DNA of 64,000 nucleotides from Perkinsela sp. pyNocScin1. Taxonomy: Eukaryota > Euglenozoa > Kinetoplastea > Prokinetoplastida > Perkinselidae. Below, in pieces: positions 42,657 through 51,711 of this stretch (its first letter is position 1; each line of letters starts with the position of its first letter). Below the pieces are notes generated by a model. It had not been told where the DNA came from. It ran no database searches and worked only from the letters and a program-made list of their open reading frames with translations. The stretch is from positions 62,001 through 126,000 of the forward strand of contig CAXHTR010000006.1 of the NCBI GenBank assembly GCA_964019655.1. Reading direction: 5' to 3'. Made by a program: the position numbers and the translations under genes.

Positions 42657-44834
42657 TTACTCGACAGCACGCTTACGCGAATTCACCTCTTGCGGGCGCA
42701 TTTGCGGCTTGGAAAAGTCCGTCATTATGTCAGTGTGGGACATGGACGACTTCATGAGCGTCAGAACAGTGCTGACGTGCGCTGGGCGCACAACGTGGTC
42801 GAGGTGAAGCCGTGCGACAGCCTCAGAGAGGCGGATCATCGACTCAAGCTGCCGCGTGGTGTATCGGAACATCTTGTGCGTGACAGAGCGCGTCTTCTCC
42901 ATGCGCAGGTCGCGGTAGGCCTCGGCCAGCATCTCACATGCTTCTTCCGACAGGTGTGGCTCAATGCCACGTGCGTGGTCGGCGTAGACGAGGAAGTCGC
43001 TGTGCGAGATGATCTCCCCATTGCCCAGCTCGACGGGCCGCTCGCCGTCTGTGTGGAGGTCGACGATCTTCTCTGCGAGAATGCGGTCAGAGGCTGTCGA
43101 AGTGTCCGCGAGAATGTAGATGAGGTCAAAGCGTGACATCACCGGCTGTGTCATCGTGACGTTCTGATGGAGCGGCTTGCTGATGTTGTAGACCCCGCTG
43201 ATGGGATTGGCTGCTGCAAGCACCGACGCACGTGCCCTGAGGGTCGCTTTGATTCCAGCCTTTGCGATGGAAATTGTCTGTTGCTCCATAGCCTCATGGA
43301 TGGCTACCATATCCATCTGCTCCATCTTGTCGAAATCGTCGATGCAGCAGAGCCCGTTGTCCGCGAGCATCAGCGCGCCTGCCTCTATCGTGAACTCGCC
43401 AGTGTCGGCGTCCTTCGCAACGCTTGCCGTGAGCCCAGCAGCCGTCGATGTTTTTCCGCACGTGTAGACACCTCGCGGGGCAGTCTTCGCCGCCCACTTT
43501 AGGAACTGCGACTTCGCGACTGCTGAGTCGCCGATCAGGCAGAGGTTGATATCGCCGCGGAGCGCTGTGCCATCGATAGTCGTCTTGTGCACGCCGCCAA
43601 TCATCTGGAGCAGAATGCCAAGCTTGATGAGCGTGTAGCCGAATACGTTCGGCGCGACGCACGCGATGAGCGCATCAAAGAAGTTTGGTGTGTTGACAAC
43701 GCGGTTCACAAGCGCATCCCGTGTCGACTGTAGCGACAACTCCGGAGACTGGGCGAATTTATACTTTGCGGTCGGGTCGTGGTGGACGCGCAGCGTGCCA
43801 TCGCGCTCAGACACAGCGATCGCCACAAAGCACAGCTTGTAGGCGAGCACGCGTGACCCGAGCTTTTTGAGCCCCTCCAGTCCATCCCCGCTAGCGAGTG
43901 GCCCAGAAGCGCGGCCCGGGTCCGGCTCGCGCCCAGACGTCGGGTCCACAGAGCGCGTGAGCTCGCGGCGCTCTTGCTGACCCATGAGCTTTCCGACGTC
44001 TGGCACGACAGAGACAAAGCCTGTGAAGGCAAGCTTGTCGCCGGGGAACGCACGCTCGACAAAGTCGCCTCGAGTGATGATGTCGATGCTGCGCGGTGTC
44101 GAGCCAGGCTGGAGCGTCTCGGAGTCCTCCTGCGCCTTTACTTTCTGCCAGTCGGAGATGACAGTCTGGCGGTTGTGAACAACAGACCAGAGCTCGGTGT
44201 TCTCGCAGCCTTCCTGCGCACAGCGTATCGGCATCGTGTAGGTGTAGTTCTGCAGAATAGGATCGCTGACAGTCCCACAGTTGCGGCAGGTGAAGCACGC
44301 TTGCACAAGCTCTGGGCGCACCTGAGTCATTCGTGTCACTGTGGCATTCAGCGTGCAGAGCATGCCACACCGCATCGCTCGAATAGAACGCACGCTGAAC
44401 GTGTCAGGCACGCCGTAGAATGCGACATCGTACGCGAGGTGGCTCGCATCCTTCGTATCAACTTGGAGGATGTCATGAATGACGTAGAAGAGCGCCTTCG
44501 AGAGCGCGATGCGAAACCGTGGAAAGTCTTTTTGCAGGATGTCTGCCTCCGCGGGGGCAAAAGCCTTGAAGTGCTTCCAGTCAACACACACTGTGTGGCG
44601 CAGCGCGAGAGACTCGGCGTGCAAGTCACCATCTTCGTCCGGTTCCACGATCTGCTTGAGAGCTTCTCTGTATTGCTCGCCAGGCGAGTCGAACCAGTCG
44701 CCCTTCTGCGAAGCGTCCATACCCTCGCGCTCCCAATACGCGTCAAAAAAACGGGCGAGGAACTGAAAAAAGACATCGTGCATCTGTGACACGACTGGCT
44801 GGACGTAGCGGGTGGACTCGTTGGTGCTCTGCAT
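42657..44834 (-). CDS. MCM6: MCM6, replicative helicase subunit
   Basis: The N-domain contains ALSKALFYVIHDIL and a four-Cys zinc finger (FTCRNC near 181-186, CAQEGC near 205-210). MCM6 markers follow: WQKVKAQEDSETLQPGSTPR near 229, VPDVGKLM near 278 and LSYR-like VLAYKLCFVAIAV near 329. AAA+ motifs: IGDSAVAKSQFLKW near 434-447, Walker B LCCIDDFDKM near 495-504 and arginine finger MSRFDLIYIL. The Walker B Glu of the MCM consensus is Asp (codon 43335-43337). The 725-residue length is near normal for a trimmed MCM6. It lies next to RPA12 and shares its strand with MCM5. Confidence 0.93.
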   Translation of the reverse strand: MQSTNESTRYVQPVVSQMHDVFFQFLARFFDAYWEREGMDASQKGDWFDSPGEQYREALKQIVEPDEDGDLHAESLALRHTVCVDWKHFKAFAPAEADILQKDFPRFRIALSKALFYVIHDILQVDTKDASHLAYDVAFYGVPDTFSVRSIRAMRCGMLCTLNATVTRMTQVRPELVQACFTCRNCGTVSDPILQNYTYTMPIRCAQEGCENTELWSVVHNRQTVISDWQKVKAQEDSETLQPGSTPRSIDIITRGDFVERAFPGDKLAFTGFVSVVPDVGKLMGQQERRELTRSVDPTSGREPDPGRASGPLASGDGLEGLKKLGSRVLAYKLCFVAIAVSERDGTLRVHHDPTAKYKFAQSPELSLQSTRDALVNRVVNTPNFFDALIACVAPNVFGYTLIKLGILLQMIGGVHKTTIDGTALRGDINLCLIGDSAVAKSQFLKWAAKTAPRGVYTCGKTSTAAGLTASVAKDADTGEFTIEAGALMLADNGLCCIDDFDKMEQMDMVAIHEAMEQQTISIAKAGIKATLRARASVLAAANPISGVYNISKPLHQNVTMTQPVMSRFDLIYILADTSTASDRILAEKIVDLHTDGERPVELGNGEIISHSDFLVYADHARGIEPHLSEEACEMLAEAYRDLRMEKTRSVTHKMFRYTTRQLESMIRLSEAVARLHLDHVVRPAHVSTVLTLMKSSMSHTDIMTDFSKPQMRPQEVNSRKRAVE

Positions 44835-44926
44835 CTTAGTGGATCATTCTGAATGCAGTAGTAATATAAAAAAGGCACATAATTTCACGCAATAGTACGA
44901 GGTGCCCAGCGTGGCGAAGGGCATAC

Positions 44927-46123
44927 TTACTCAGGCACGATCTCGTAGGTGTAGACTCTGCCTTGCGACGAGCCCAACGTGATGAGCGAGCCGTCAGGCG
45001 AGAATTGTGTGCTGAGTGTCCGGCCCAGGCTGTGAGCGACGGCGTTCGGGAAGTTCTTATATGTCTTGCCAGTTTGTGTGTCGAATATGCGCACTGCGTT
45101 CTGGACGGCGTCGGAGGCGTAGATGATCTTACCTTCATCGGGGCTGCAGCAGAGCGATGTGATGCGCGTTTGGAGGTTAAGAATAGTGTGCACAGGTTTC
45201 CATGCAGGCGATTGTCCCGCATCAGTCTCTCCAGCACCTCGCATGGGCTTCGCATCGTAGACACTGACAACGCCAACGTCAGAGCCCACGGCGTAGAGCC
45301 CCTTCGATGCAGTGAATGCGCGAATGTTGACGCCACCGTGGTCGGCGTGTCTATTCACAGGAGTGTCGTAACCTGAAGTGCTGCTTTGCGTGCAGCGCAT
45401 ATCCCACAGCGAGACTTCGCCACCCGCGCAGATCCATAGCTGACAAGGGTCATTCGATGCTGATTTATCGAACTGAAGGCACGAAATCGGGTCGTTCGTG
45501 CGGATCTTACCGACCGAGCGGTACGTCCTAGTATCAAACAGCGTCACAATGCCAGAGAGCAAACTGCCAACAGCGGCGACTGGTGAATCTGCCTTGACGT
45601 CGCTCAGTACCATACTGTTACATGTGAAATTGCCCCTCGAGAATGTTTCCGATGTCAATGTTTCGATATCTGCGATAGCGTAGTGCTGCGACTGCCCAAC
45701 GCAAAGCACTTTGGTTTCATTGAGAATAAAGTGTGCATTATATGCAGCAATATCCAGGGATATCGACCCGGCCTTATGGCCCGACGCACCGTCAATAGCA
45801 TAAAACTGCACGGTGCGGTCCGGACCTACAGTGAGGGCGAGTCGACCATTTTTTGTGAAGCGATGCTGAAAAATACCCACCTTTGAGCGATTTTCGTGGT
45901 TGATATCGGCCACGCGCCTGTACCGAATGGCGTTGTGGGACTCTGCGAGGCTACCCGCCTTGAAGCGGCCAGCCTTTACAACACGGACAGCATCATCACT
46001 TCCCTTTTCGTGTCGGCGTGCGAGCGCTTTACGTACCCACTGTGGGCCCTTTGGCTTATTCTTTATATAGTCGCTCTCAAACTTCTCGAGAATATTCTGC
46101 TGCTCGACTTCTGTTTCAGCCAT
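44927..46123 (-). CDS. UTP18: UTP18 (WDR50), SSU processome WD40 protein
   Basis: UTP18 belongs to the UTP-B module of the small-subunit processome and recruits the exosome helicase. WD repeats fill residues about 75-395: SKVGIFQHRFTKNGRLALTV, DPISCLQFDKS, GGEVSLWDMRC, GLYAVGSDVGVVSVYD, RITSLCCSPDEGKIIYASDA and LGRTLSTQFSPDGSLITLGS fit the family. The NAVRIFDTQTGKTYKNFPNA element near 345 is typical of UTP18. The N-terminal acidic and arch-interaction region is short, so the motif that binds MTR4 is not visible. Length 398 versus about 550 in human. Confidence 0.85.
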   Translation of the reverse strand: MAETEVEQQNILEKFESDYIKNKPKGPQWVRKALARRHEKGSDDAVRVVKAGRFKAGSLAESHNAIRYRRVADINHENRSKVGIFQHRFTKNGRLALTVGPDRTVQFYAIDGASGHKAGSISLDIAAYNAHFILNETKVLCVGQSQHYAIADIETLTSETFSRGNFTCNSMVLSDVKADSPVAAVGSLLSGIVTLFDTRTYRSVGKIRTNDPISCLQFDKSASNDPCQLWICAGGEVSLWDMRCTQSSTSGYDTPVNRHADHGGVNIRAFTASKGLYAVGSDVGVVSVYDAKPMRGAGETDAGQSPAWKPVHTILNLQTRITSLCCSPDEGKIIYASDAVQNAVRIFDTQTGKTYKNFPNAVAHSLGRTLSTQFSPDGSLITLGSSQGRVYTYEIVPE

Positions 46124-46261
46124 ACGTGCTATTATCGATAAAAAGGGCTAAATATAGTGAGCTTTGTGATACTTTTGTAAGACCTCTGCGTACAATTAGA
46201 CCTGGCCAATAAAATCATTGCATCTGAGAGACAACTTCAAAGTTCATGCAAACTTCATGCG

Positions 46262-47884
46262 TTAGCGAGCGCCTGGCATCAGTCCCCGAAGATACTGACA
46301 ATGGCTCTGCACGCACTGCAGAAATTTTAATACGACGCTCTTGACGTGGTCACATCCATTTGAGACTTGGCTGCGTACGCCAGTTAAGAAACACTTCGCT
46401 TGAAATAAGATCAATGAGACCGTGCTCTTGCATGCTGATGAACTCATCGTTATGGCATCCTTTGCCGTGCCCACGAAATATTCAGGAATGGAAGACAGCT
46501 TAGCAATTCCCGAAGCACTAGAAGATCGCACTCTGTTAGCACCAGTGGAAAAGACTTTAGCGGCCTTCGCTCTGATTTTGCGCATGAAATTAACAGACGC
46601 CCCATAAGCGCGCAGAAAGGCAGAAGCCGGTAGGGACAAAACATTAAAGGCCGCACGACATAAGCTTGAAGCATGCATGGTGGTGGCACGTTTCACCTTG
46701 AAAAAACGTGAAGCGAAGAAATCAAGTACTGCCAGTTTCCCGTAAAGCTTTTGCAGGCTTAAAACCACGGCAGAACACAAATAGATCAAATAAGCTGCCT
46801 TATTTTTGCTGTATGCAAAGAAATCCCTCACACGAGCGAGGAGCACTCCGGGTGCACACGCCAAACGCCCGTAGACATTATCTCCGAATTGAGTAAAGAT
46901 TCTTCTAGTTGATACAATACCGACCATACATGCTGTACGTAAGCGTGCATATCCAGTGAATAGGGCATTCGATGCGATGTACGTTATGCGCGGAACGCTA
47001 GTCTTGACCGCACAAGTCCCATTCTTCAGCTTGCAAGCCATAATTTGACCCGATTGGCAAAGGCGCTCCGAGCTGAAGGCAACATGGGTTACTCCCTGGA
47101 GCTTATTTTTGAGCGAAAAAGCAAGATATTTCAGTTTTTCTACGGAAAAGCTTGACTGGCATGTGGCTATGCCTACCTTAACCACGCGAATAGCGTATGG
47201 TGCGAGGCGGTGAGCTGCATGCTTAGCACTTGCAATACTTATAGGTGGAATGCGATCAGTTGGGATTTTTTTGATTACGTACGCACTAGCGATTTTCGCA
47301 AAGGAAAAAAAATGAATGAGAAGCGTCCAGAGAAGGAAAATCACAAAGCAGCAGACTTTGCGCGCATAGTAGTGCCATGTTACTCGAAATGGCCGAGTTA
47401 GAGGCTCTGCGTAGACGAATGCGCTTTCGTCCTTACCGATGCCGCGGCGGTGCGTCGTGGCAAACTCGAGGTCAGTGCACGGGATAATACTCAGGAGGCG
47501 AATTTCGTCTCCTATCAGGAAAAATTTGCTTTTTGCAATGTGCACGATGTGCTGCGCTACCGCCGCTGTCGTGAGCTGCACATGGAAAAAATTGCCATTA
47601 TTTGGAATAGCAAGGGCCTTGATCGGCCCGAACTCGAGGAGCGCTCGGCATACCAGATGCGTGTAGATGGGATCTATGCCGACAACAGTCACCCACAGCG
47701 CATGCTCGTACGGTAGGTTTGGGTCAATGATATTTTCTTGCACCGCAGGCTCACTCGGTGAAGAAGGCATTGACAGAGTTGGTGCAGGTAAAGTGAACGC
47801 GGGTTTAGCCACAACTTTTCTGTTCTGATATGGGGCAGTCACATGCTTCCATGATGCTTGGAGTGCACTGCTATTATCGGACAT
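46262..47884 (-). CDS. NUP35/NUP53-like nucleoporin with a membrane segment and long basic tail
   Basis: The frame extends upstream to 48139 into the next gene, but the ATG at 47884 fits the gap, giving 540 residues. The NUP35 RRM (about 62-135) is clear: HALWVTVVGIDPIYTHLVCR, GPIKALAIPNNGNFFHVQL and the end LLSIIPC. A strongly hydrophobic segment lies near 177-197 (VCCFVIFLLWTLLIHFFSFA). The following 340 residues are Arg/Lys/Ala-rich, predicted helical, with recurring Ala-Tyr and Val/Ile patterns. The usual NUP35 is about 330 residues and meets the membrane through a C-terminal amphipathic helix, so the layout is unusual. FG repeats are lacking. Confidence 0.75.
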   Translation of the reverse strand: MSDNSSALQASWKHVTAPYQNRKVVAKPAFTLPAPTLSMPSSPSEPAVQENIIDPNLPYEHALWVTVVGIDPIYTHLVCRALLEFGPIKALAIPNNGNFFHVQLTTAAVAQHIVHIAKSKFFLIGDEIRLLSIIPCTDLEFATTHRRGIGKDESAFVYAEPLTRPFRVTWHYYARKVCCFVIFLLWTLLIHFFSFAKIASAYVIKKIPTDRIPPISIASAKHAAHRLAPYAIRVVKVGIATCQSSFSVEKLKYLAFSLKNKLQGVTHVAFSSERLCQSGQIMACKLKNGTCAVKTSVPRITYIASNALFTGYARLRTACMVGIVSTRRIFTQFGDNVYGRLACAPGVLLARVRDFFAYSKNKAAYLIYLCSAVVLSLQKLYGKLAVLDFFASRFFKVKRATTMHASSLCRAAFNVLSLPASAFLRAYGASVNFMRKIRAKAAKVFSTGANRVRSSSASGIAKLSSIPEYFVGTAKDAITMSSSACKSTVSLILFQAKCFLTGVRSQVSNGCDHVKSVVLKFLQCVQSHCQYLRGLMPGAR

Positions 47885-47957
47885 TTCTGAGCTTGATGCG
47901 AAGTAAAAAAAGCAAAACAGAAAATAAAGTTCACGTTTTAAGTTGAAAAGCTTCCTA

Positions 47958-49142
47958 CTAGAGGTCTTGCACATACTCCTCTGGCCGCGGGTGCAATGAT
48001 TGATCGTACTCAACCTCCCAGAGTGTGAGTCCGTGCGTCGGGGCTGCGGGCGGTCGAATGCGCTCGCGCTTGCGACCTTTGACAAACTTGCGATCAAGTA
48101 CGAAGCGCACGTCGTCAGTGGTCCACTGCCCGATACCAACCATGTGGAGGCAGCTGACTATGTTCCGAATTTGGTGCCGTAAGAACGACCGACCGAGGCA
48201 CCACACGAGGACTTCGTCCGCCTGCCGCTTAACGTGGATATTTTCGAGGTGGCGTACCGTATAAAGCTCCCCTTTAAGCTCCAGCTGGCGCGAAATTGAG
48301 TGTTCAGCGAAGCCGCTGAAGTCGTGCGTCCCTTGCAGAATCTCCGCTGCCTCCGCCATCTTTTCAGTATTCAAAGCCCGATCAACGTGCCATTGGAGGC
48401 CCTTACCATCGAGCAATGGCGGGGCGATTCTATTCAGAATACGATACACGTAGGTTCTTCGCTGCGCACAAAAGCGTGCATGGAACCCAGGCATTGCTGC
48501 CATGAACGAGAGAATGGCGATGGAGTCTTCCCGCGAAGCAAAAAATTTCTCGCAGCGTTGCAGCAGAAGCCGCTGGGACGGGAGATCGACGGTCTCATCG
48601 ATGTCCACGTGGCACGTCATGTTCCTAGCATGCGTGCCGGTTTCCGTGAGCGTTGAGGCAACGACGTGCAAGTTCTCGACGTCACATGCTGTGCACAGCG
48701 CATCTTCGACGGCATCCTGCACAGCCGGAAGCGCCGCCTTGATGGCGCGGCTCTGCCACCCGTAGTACTTGCTACCATCGTACTGCACATCGAAGCGAAA
48801 GCGCCTTTTTCCCGTCGGTATGATCGGTGTGCCGGGAACCCGCTCGGCTTCGAGTGCCTGCTTATTCTCTGCTGCAGTCAGACCGAACGCATCATCGATG
48901 GGGAAGAGATCCATGAGCGGCTGCGATTGTATTGAGGTGCTGGAGGTCGCCTCCGAAAGGAGAGAATCTTGAGCATTCGCGTCTGTGGATATGTCGAAAG
49001 GCTTCGCAGGCACGCTGGACTTCTCTGGCGCCTGTTTGAGTGGCTGGTCCATAAACAGGGATGAAATTTTTTTCTGCGTTCCCTTGCTCGAGCACAAGCG
49101 AGCCGAATTTGAGAAAATTCGTCTTCCAAGAGCTACTCTCAT
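47958..49142 (-). CDS. TruA/PUS1-family pseudouridine synthase homologue with altered active-site Asp
   Basis: The family makes pseudouridine in tRNA anticodon arms. Two in-frame ATGs exist (49166 and 49142); the second gives a typical mitochondrial presequence (MRVALGRRIFSNSARL), so I use it (394 aa). The catalytic fold starts at RRFRFDVQYDGSKYYGWQSR. The canonical GRTDxGVHA site reads TLTETGTHA: the nucleophilic Asp is Glu (codon 48642-48644), and Gly-Arg are lost. Later features are kept: FHARFCAQRRTYVYRILNR, LQGTHDFSGFAEH, and FLRHQIRNIVSCLHMVG near the C-terminus. It may be catalytically weak or binding-only, unless Glu serves. Confidence 0.85.
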   Translation of the reverse strand: MRVALGRRIFSNSARLCSSKGTQKKISSLFMDQPLKQAPEKSSVPAKPFDISTDANAQDSLLSEATSSTSIQSQPLMDLFPIDDAFGLTAAENKQALEAERVPGTPIIPTGKRRFRFDVQYDGSKYYGWQSRAIKAALPAVQDAVEDALCTACDVENLHVVASTLTETGTHARNMTCHVDIDETVDLPSQRLLLQRCEKFFASREDSIAILSFMAAMPGFHARFCAQRRTYVYRILNRIAPPLLDGKGLQWHVDRALNTEKMAEAAEILQGTHDFSGFAEHSISRQLELKGELYTVRHLENIHVKRQADEVLVWCLGRSFLRHQIRNIVSCLHMVGIGQWTTDDVRFVLDRKFVKGRKRERIRPPAAPTHGLTLWEVEYDQSLHPRPEEYVQDL

Positions 49143-49274
49143 GAAGTGGCCTACCTCTCTTCTCATTTCTTCTAATGGCTAGTGGAGCATTTCTATAGTA
49201 GAAAAATGCTAGTGTCAAGCAGGTAAAGACAGAACAGATAATAGCTTCCACTAAGGGATAACATGAATACAATT

Positions 49275-50549
49275 TCAAAATCGCATGGTCGTTGCGTTCT
49301 TGCGCTGCCCGTCCTTCGTGTTCGCCTTTGCAGTGTCAGCCGGCCGAGTGCTCACGGGCTTCGAAAGAGTGTACTTCTTTTCTTGTGTTTTTGCAGGAAC
49401 GACATCGGGGAGTTTGGCTTGGGCGGCCGTCGGCTTTTGCTGCACAGGCGCTGCTCGGCGGTGCATGACAAACTCGCCCATCGCAGCCGTTTGCCCGCGC
49501 TTCGCAGGCATGCCGACGATTTTCTCTGATCGGCTTTCAGCAACGGTCGAAAAGAGTGAAGCGTTCACCGTCGGAGCCCCGCCTTGCTTCTCCCACGGCG
49601 TTTTCTCTGCAGCAAGCGTGTCCGTGCTATGTGCGAAGAGGTTTCCCCATTTCCCGCGGGGGTGATGGCTATCCGTTGGTGGCCGACCCCATTGACCGAC
49701 ATCATGGCCCCAGCGCTCGCCCTTCGGCAGCGGAGCGTTTACGCCGGGGAATTTTTTTGAAGGGTAGCCTGGCGGCGGCCCGTGGATCTGCATATGCGTG
49801 AGCCATGGTGGTGGGAATATGGCGTTCAGTGGCATTTGAAGAGCGTTCCGTAGGCGACTGCTGTAGTACCCTGGCCGCGCATCAACGCCGTCAAGCTCGG
49901 CCTCCCTGCCTTCGTAGTACATATCGCCATACTTGTACAGGTTGACAAACGTGTAGTGATAAAAGCAGTCGCGCATGGCATCGAAATCTGGGCGTGGCGG
50001 CTCGTCGTGCGGATTTGGTTTCCCGCTCAAGTGCGCCCGCGCACGGTCGACGTAATACTTGCGGATGGATGCAACGCGGGTCGCTGCGACCTGCGGTGGG
50101 AGCTCGTAGTTGACGAGGAGATTGAGCTGACGCTTGCGAGAGAGGTACTTGCGACGCACAGCCCAGTTCGGCGGGACCTTCGCGACGTTTCTTGCGGAGC
50201 GGATATCGATGAGAACAAGGGGGTACTGTGCGTTAACGTCGTGCGTTTCTACAAGCTCTGGCCGCTCAACTGCAAGCTTGATCTTTCCAAGCGTCCAGCC
50301 TTGAACCTTTCGCTGCTGCCGCTTGGAAAGATTCTCAAAGTCTACATCGGTTATCTCTTTTGGCGCTTCTGCGGAGGCAGGCAAATTTTCTTCCTTTGGC
50401 GCAGTGCCCTGTGCATGAGCTGCTACAAGATCTTCGAACTTGAGGTGTGACTCTGCAACCGCGGAGTCTCCAGGGAGATCATGAATGACTTTGCTATGCT
50501 GAACAGGCTTAGCCTTCTTCTTCGTTCGTTTGTGCGTGCGCGAGCCCAT
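49275..50549 (-). CDS. SF3B2: SF3b subunit 2 (SF3B2/SAP145/CUS1), DUF382 and PSP domains
   Basis: SF3B2 stabilises U2 snRNP at the branch site. The N-terminus is basic (MGSRTHKRTKKKAK). The DUF382 region (about 75-200) includes LSKRQQRKVQGWTLGKIKLA, VERPELVETHDVNAQYPLVL and VPPNWAVRRKYLSRKRQLN. The PSP domain follows: YGDMYYEGREAE near 208, LRNALQMPLNAIFPPPWLTH and GPPPGYPSKKFPGVNAPLPK, then WGRPPTD. The C-terminal 130 residues are low-complexity with Thr/Ala/Lys repeats. Length 424 compares with about 900 in human. It binds SF3B4, which is encoded at 14902-15537. Confidence 0.92.
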   Translation of the reverse strand: MGSRTHKRTKKKAKPVQHSKVIHDLPGDSAVAESHLKFEDLVAAHAQGTAPKEENLPASAEAPKEITDVDFENLSKRQQRKVQGWTLGKIKLAVERPELVETHDVNAQYPLVLIDIRSARNVAKVPPNWAVRRKYLSRKRQLNLLVNYELPPQVAATRVASIRKYYVDRARAHLSGKPNPHDEPPRPDFDAMRDCFYHYTFVNLYKYGDMYYEGREAELDGVDARPGYYSSRLRNALQMPLNAIFPPPWLTHMQIHGPPPGYPSKKFPGVNAPLPKGERWGHDVGQWGRPPTDSHHPRGKWGNLFAHSTDTLAAEKTPWEKQGGAPTVNASLFSTVAESRSEKIVGMPAKRGQTAAMGEFVMHRRAAPVQQKPTAAQAKLPDVVPAKTQEKKYTLSKPVSTRPADTAKANTKDGQRKNATTMRF

Positions 50550-50650
50550 GTCAAAAGTAGATCAAAGAAGAAAAATTAAGCAAATGGATGGATGGAAGCG
50601 TGAAGGAATTATTCTTGTGGAGGCGAGTGGTTCAGTGCCATTCAGGGACG

Positions 50651-51643
50651 TCAGTGCGCCTCGAGATGCTTATCAAGCGCAGCGAACGGGTCTTCTTCGC
50701 CATCATCATTTTCAAAGACAAGCTCGCTGCCGTCGGCGTCGGTGCCAGCGAGCATTCGCTCGACTTCTCCAGCTATGCCACGCCTGTCAAACGCGAATTC
50801 GGAGTTTTTCTGGTTGTATGGGTGCTTGCTGGAGGGAACATCGTGAACTTCGTGTGCTGTGATGTTCGTTAAACGTTCGTCGAAGAACACGTCTTCAGCG
50901 TTTTCTTCAACAGCCGCCTGGTCAGGGCCGAGCGCCATGGCATCCGATACGTCGCGCTCGAGCCGTTCGTCGGAGATGCCGAGGCGGTCCTTGATGCGAT
51001 CACGGCGAAGCTCTTGCCTGTGGATATGTTGCCTATGCTCGCGCAGCTGCTTCTCACGAAGTTTCCGCTCAGCGCGCTCTTGCACACTTTCGTGCTGCTC
51101 AATCTCCCGAAGTTCCCTCCTCCGAGCCTCCTGGTTCGCTTCCACAAGGGTCTGCAAGCGCTCCTCTTCAATCGCGTTCTCAAGCTCGAGTCTCTCTTGC
51201 TCGGCCTTCTCGCTCGCTGCGATTTTAGCCTTTGTTTCGGACGAAAGTTTACTCACATAGTCACTCATTTTACTGTGTTTTAGCCCAGGGTTGATGCTTA
51301 CCGTGTGCGTCGAGCGATTTCGAGCCTCCAGGGAGATAAGTTCGCCCTTCGGGTTGATGTAATTGGACACACACCTTGGAATATGCCACTCGTCACGCTC
51401 AGCTTTTGACAGATGACGCGGTTGCGCGGTCATGTCAGCGACTTTTGGGCGTCCGTGCGGTGTGCTCTCAGCTGCGGTCGGCCTTTTCTTCTCCTTCCGC
51501 AATGGGTCACTTTGCGACGCCTTAGTATTAGTAGCCTGTCCCGCAGCAAAGCCAAGCTCACCGAGGCGGTCAGCAATGACCTGGTGCGTGAGCAATACAC
51601 AACTTTCTATCTCAGCTCTCGATGGGTGTGGATAGTGTAACAT
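50651..51643 (-). CDS. SNW1: SNW1/SKIP/PRP45 splicing factor
   Basis: SNW1 is part of the activated spliceosome (NTC-associated). The SNW motif appears as WHIPRCVSNYINPKGELISL near residues 86-105 (consensus IPPCISNWKN.KG..IPLDKR). It is followed by a long charged helix (about 120-230) rich in Glu/Arg (REIEQHESVQERAERKLREK). DRRGIAGE near 285 and the acidic tail recall the usual C-terminal part. The N-terminal conserved region of human SKIP is mostly absent and the protein is short (330 vs 536), like yeast Prp45 (379). The first ATG is 51643. Confidence 0.85.
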   Translation of the reverse strand: MLHYPHPSRAEIESCVLLTHQVIADRLGELGFAAGQATNTKASQSDPLRKEKKRPTAAESTPHGRPKVADMTAQPRHLSKAERDEWHIPRCVSNYINPKGELISLEARNRSTHTVSINPGLKHSKMSDYVSKLSSETKAKIAASEKAEQERLELENAIEEERLQTLVEANQEARRRELREIEQHESVQERAERKLREKQLREHRQHIHRQELRRDRIKDRLGISDERLERDVSDAMALGPDQAAVEENAEDVFFDERLTNITAHEVHDVPSSKHPYNQKNSEFAFDRRGIAGEVERMLAGTDADGSELVFENDDGEEDPFAALDKHLEAH

Positions 51644-51711
51644 TCAAATAATATAAACAGGATGCCAACATTAAAGTGTGCAAACACAAAAAACGAAGAT
51701 TTCAGTGCAAA

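Noticed and set aside
47885-48139. N-terminal extension of the NUP35-like protein
   Set aside because: It overlaps the 3' end of the pseudouridine synthase homologue gene and does not begin with a family-like sequence.
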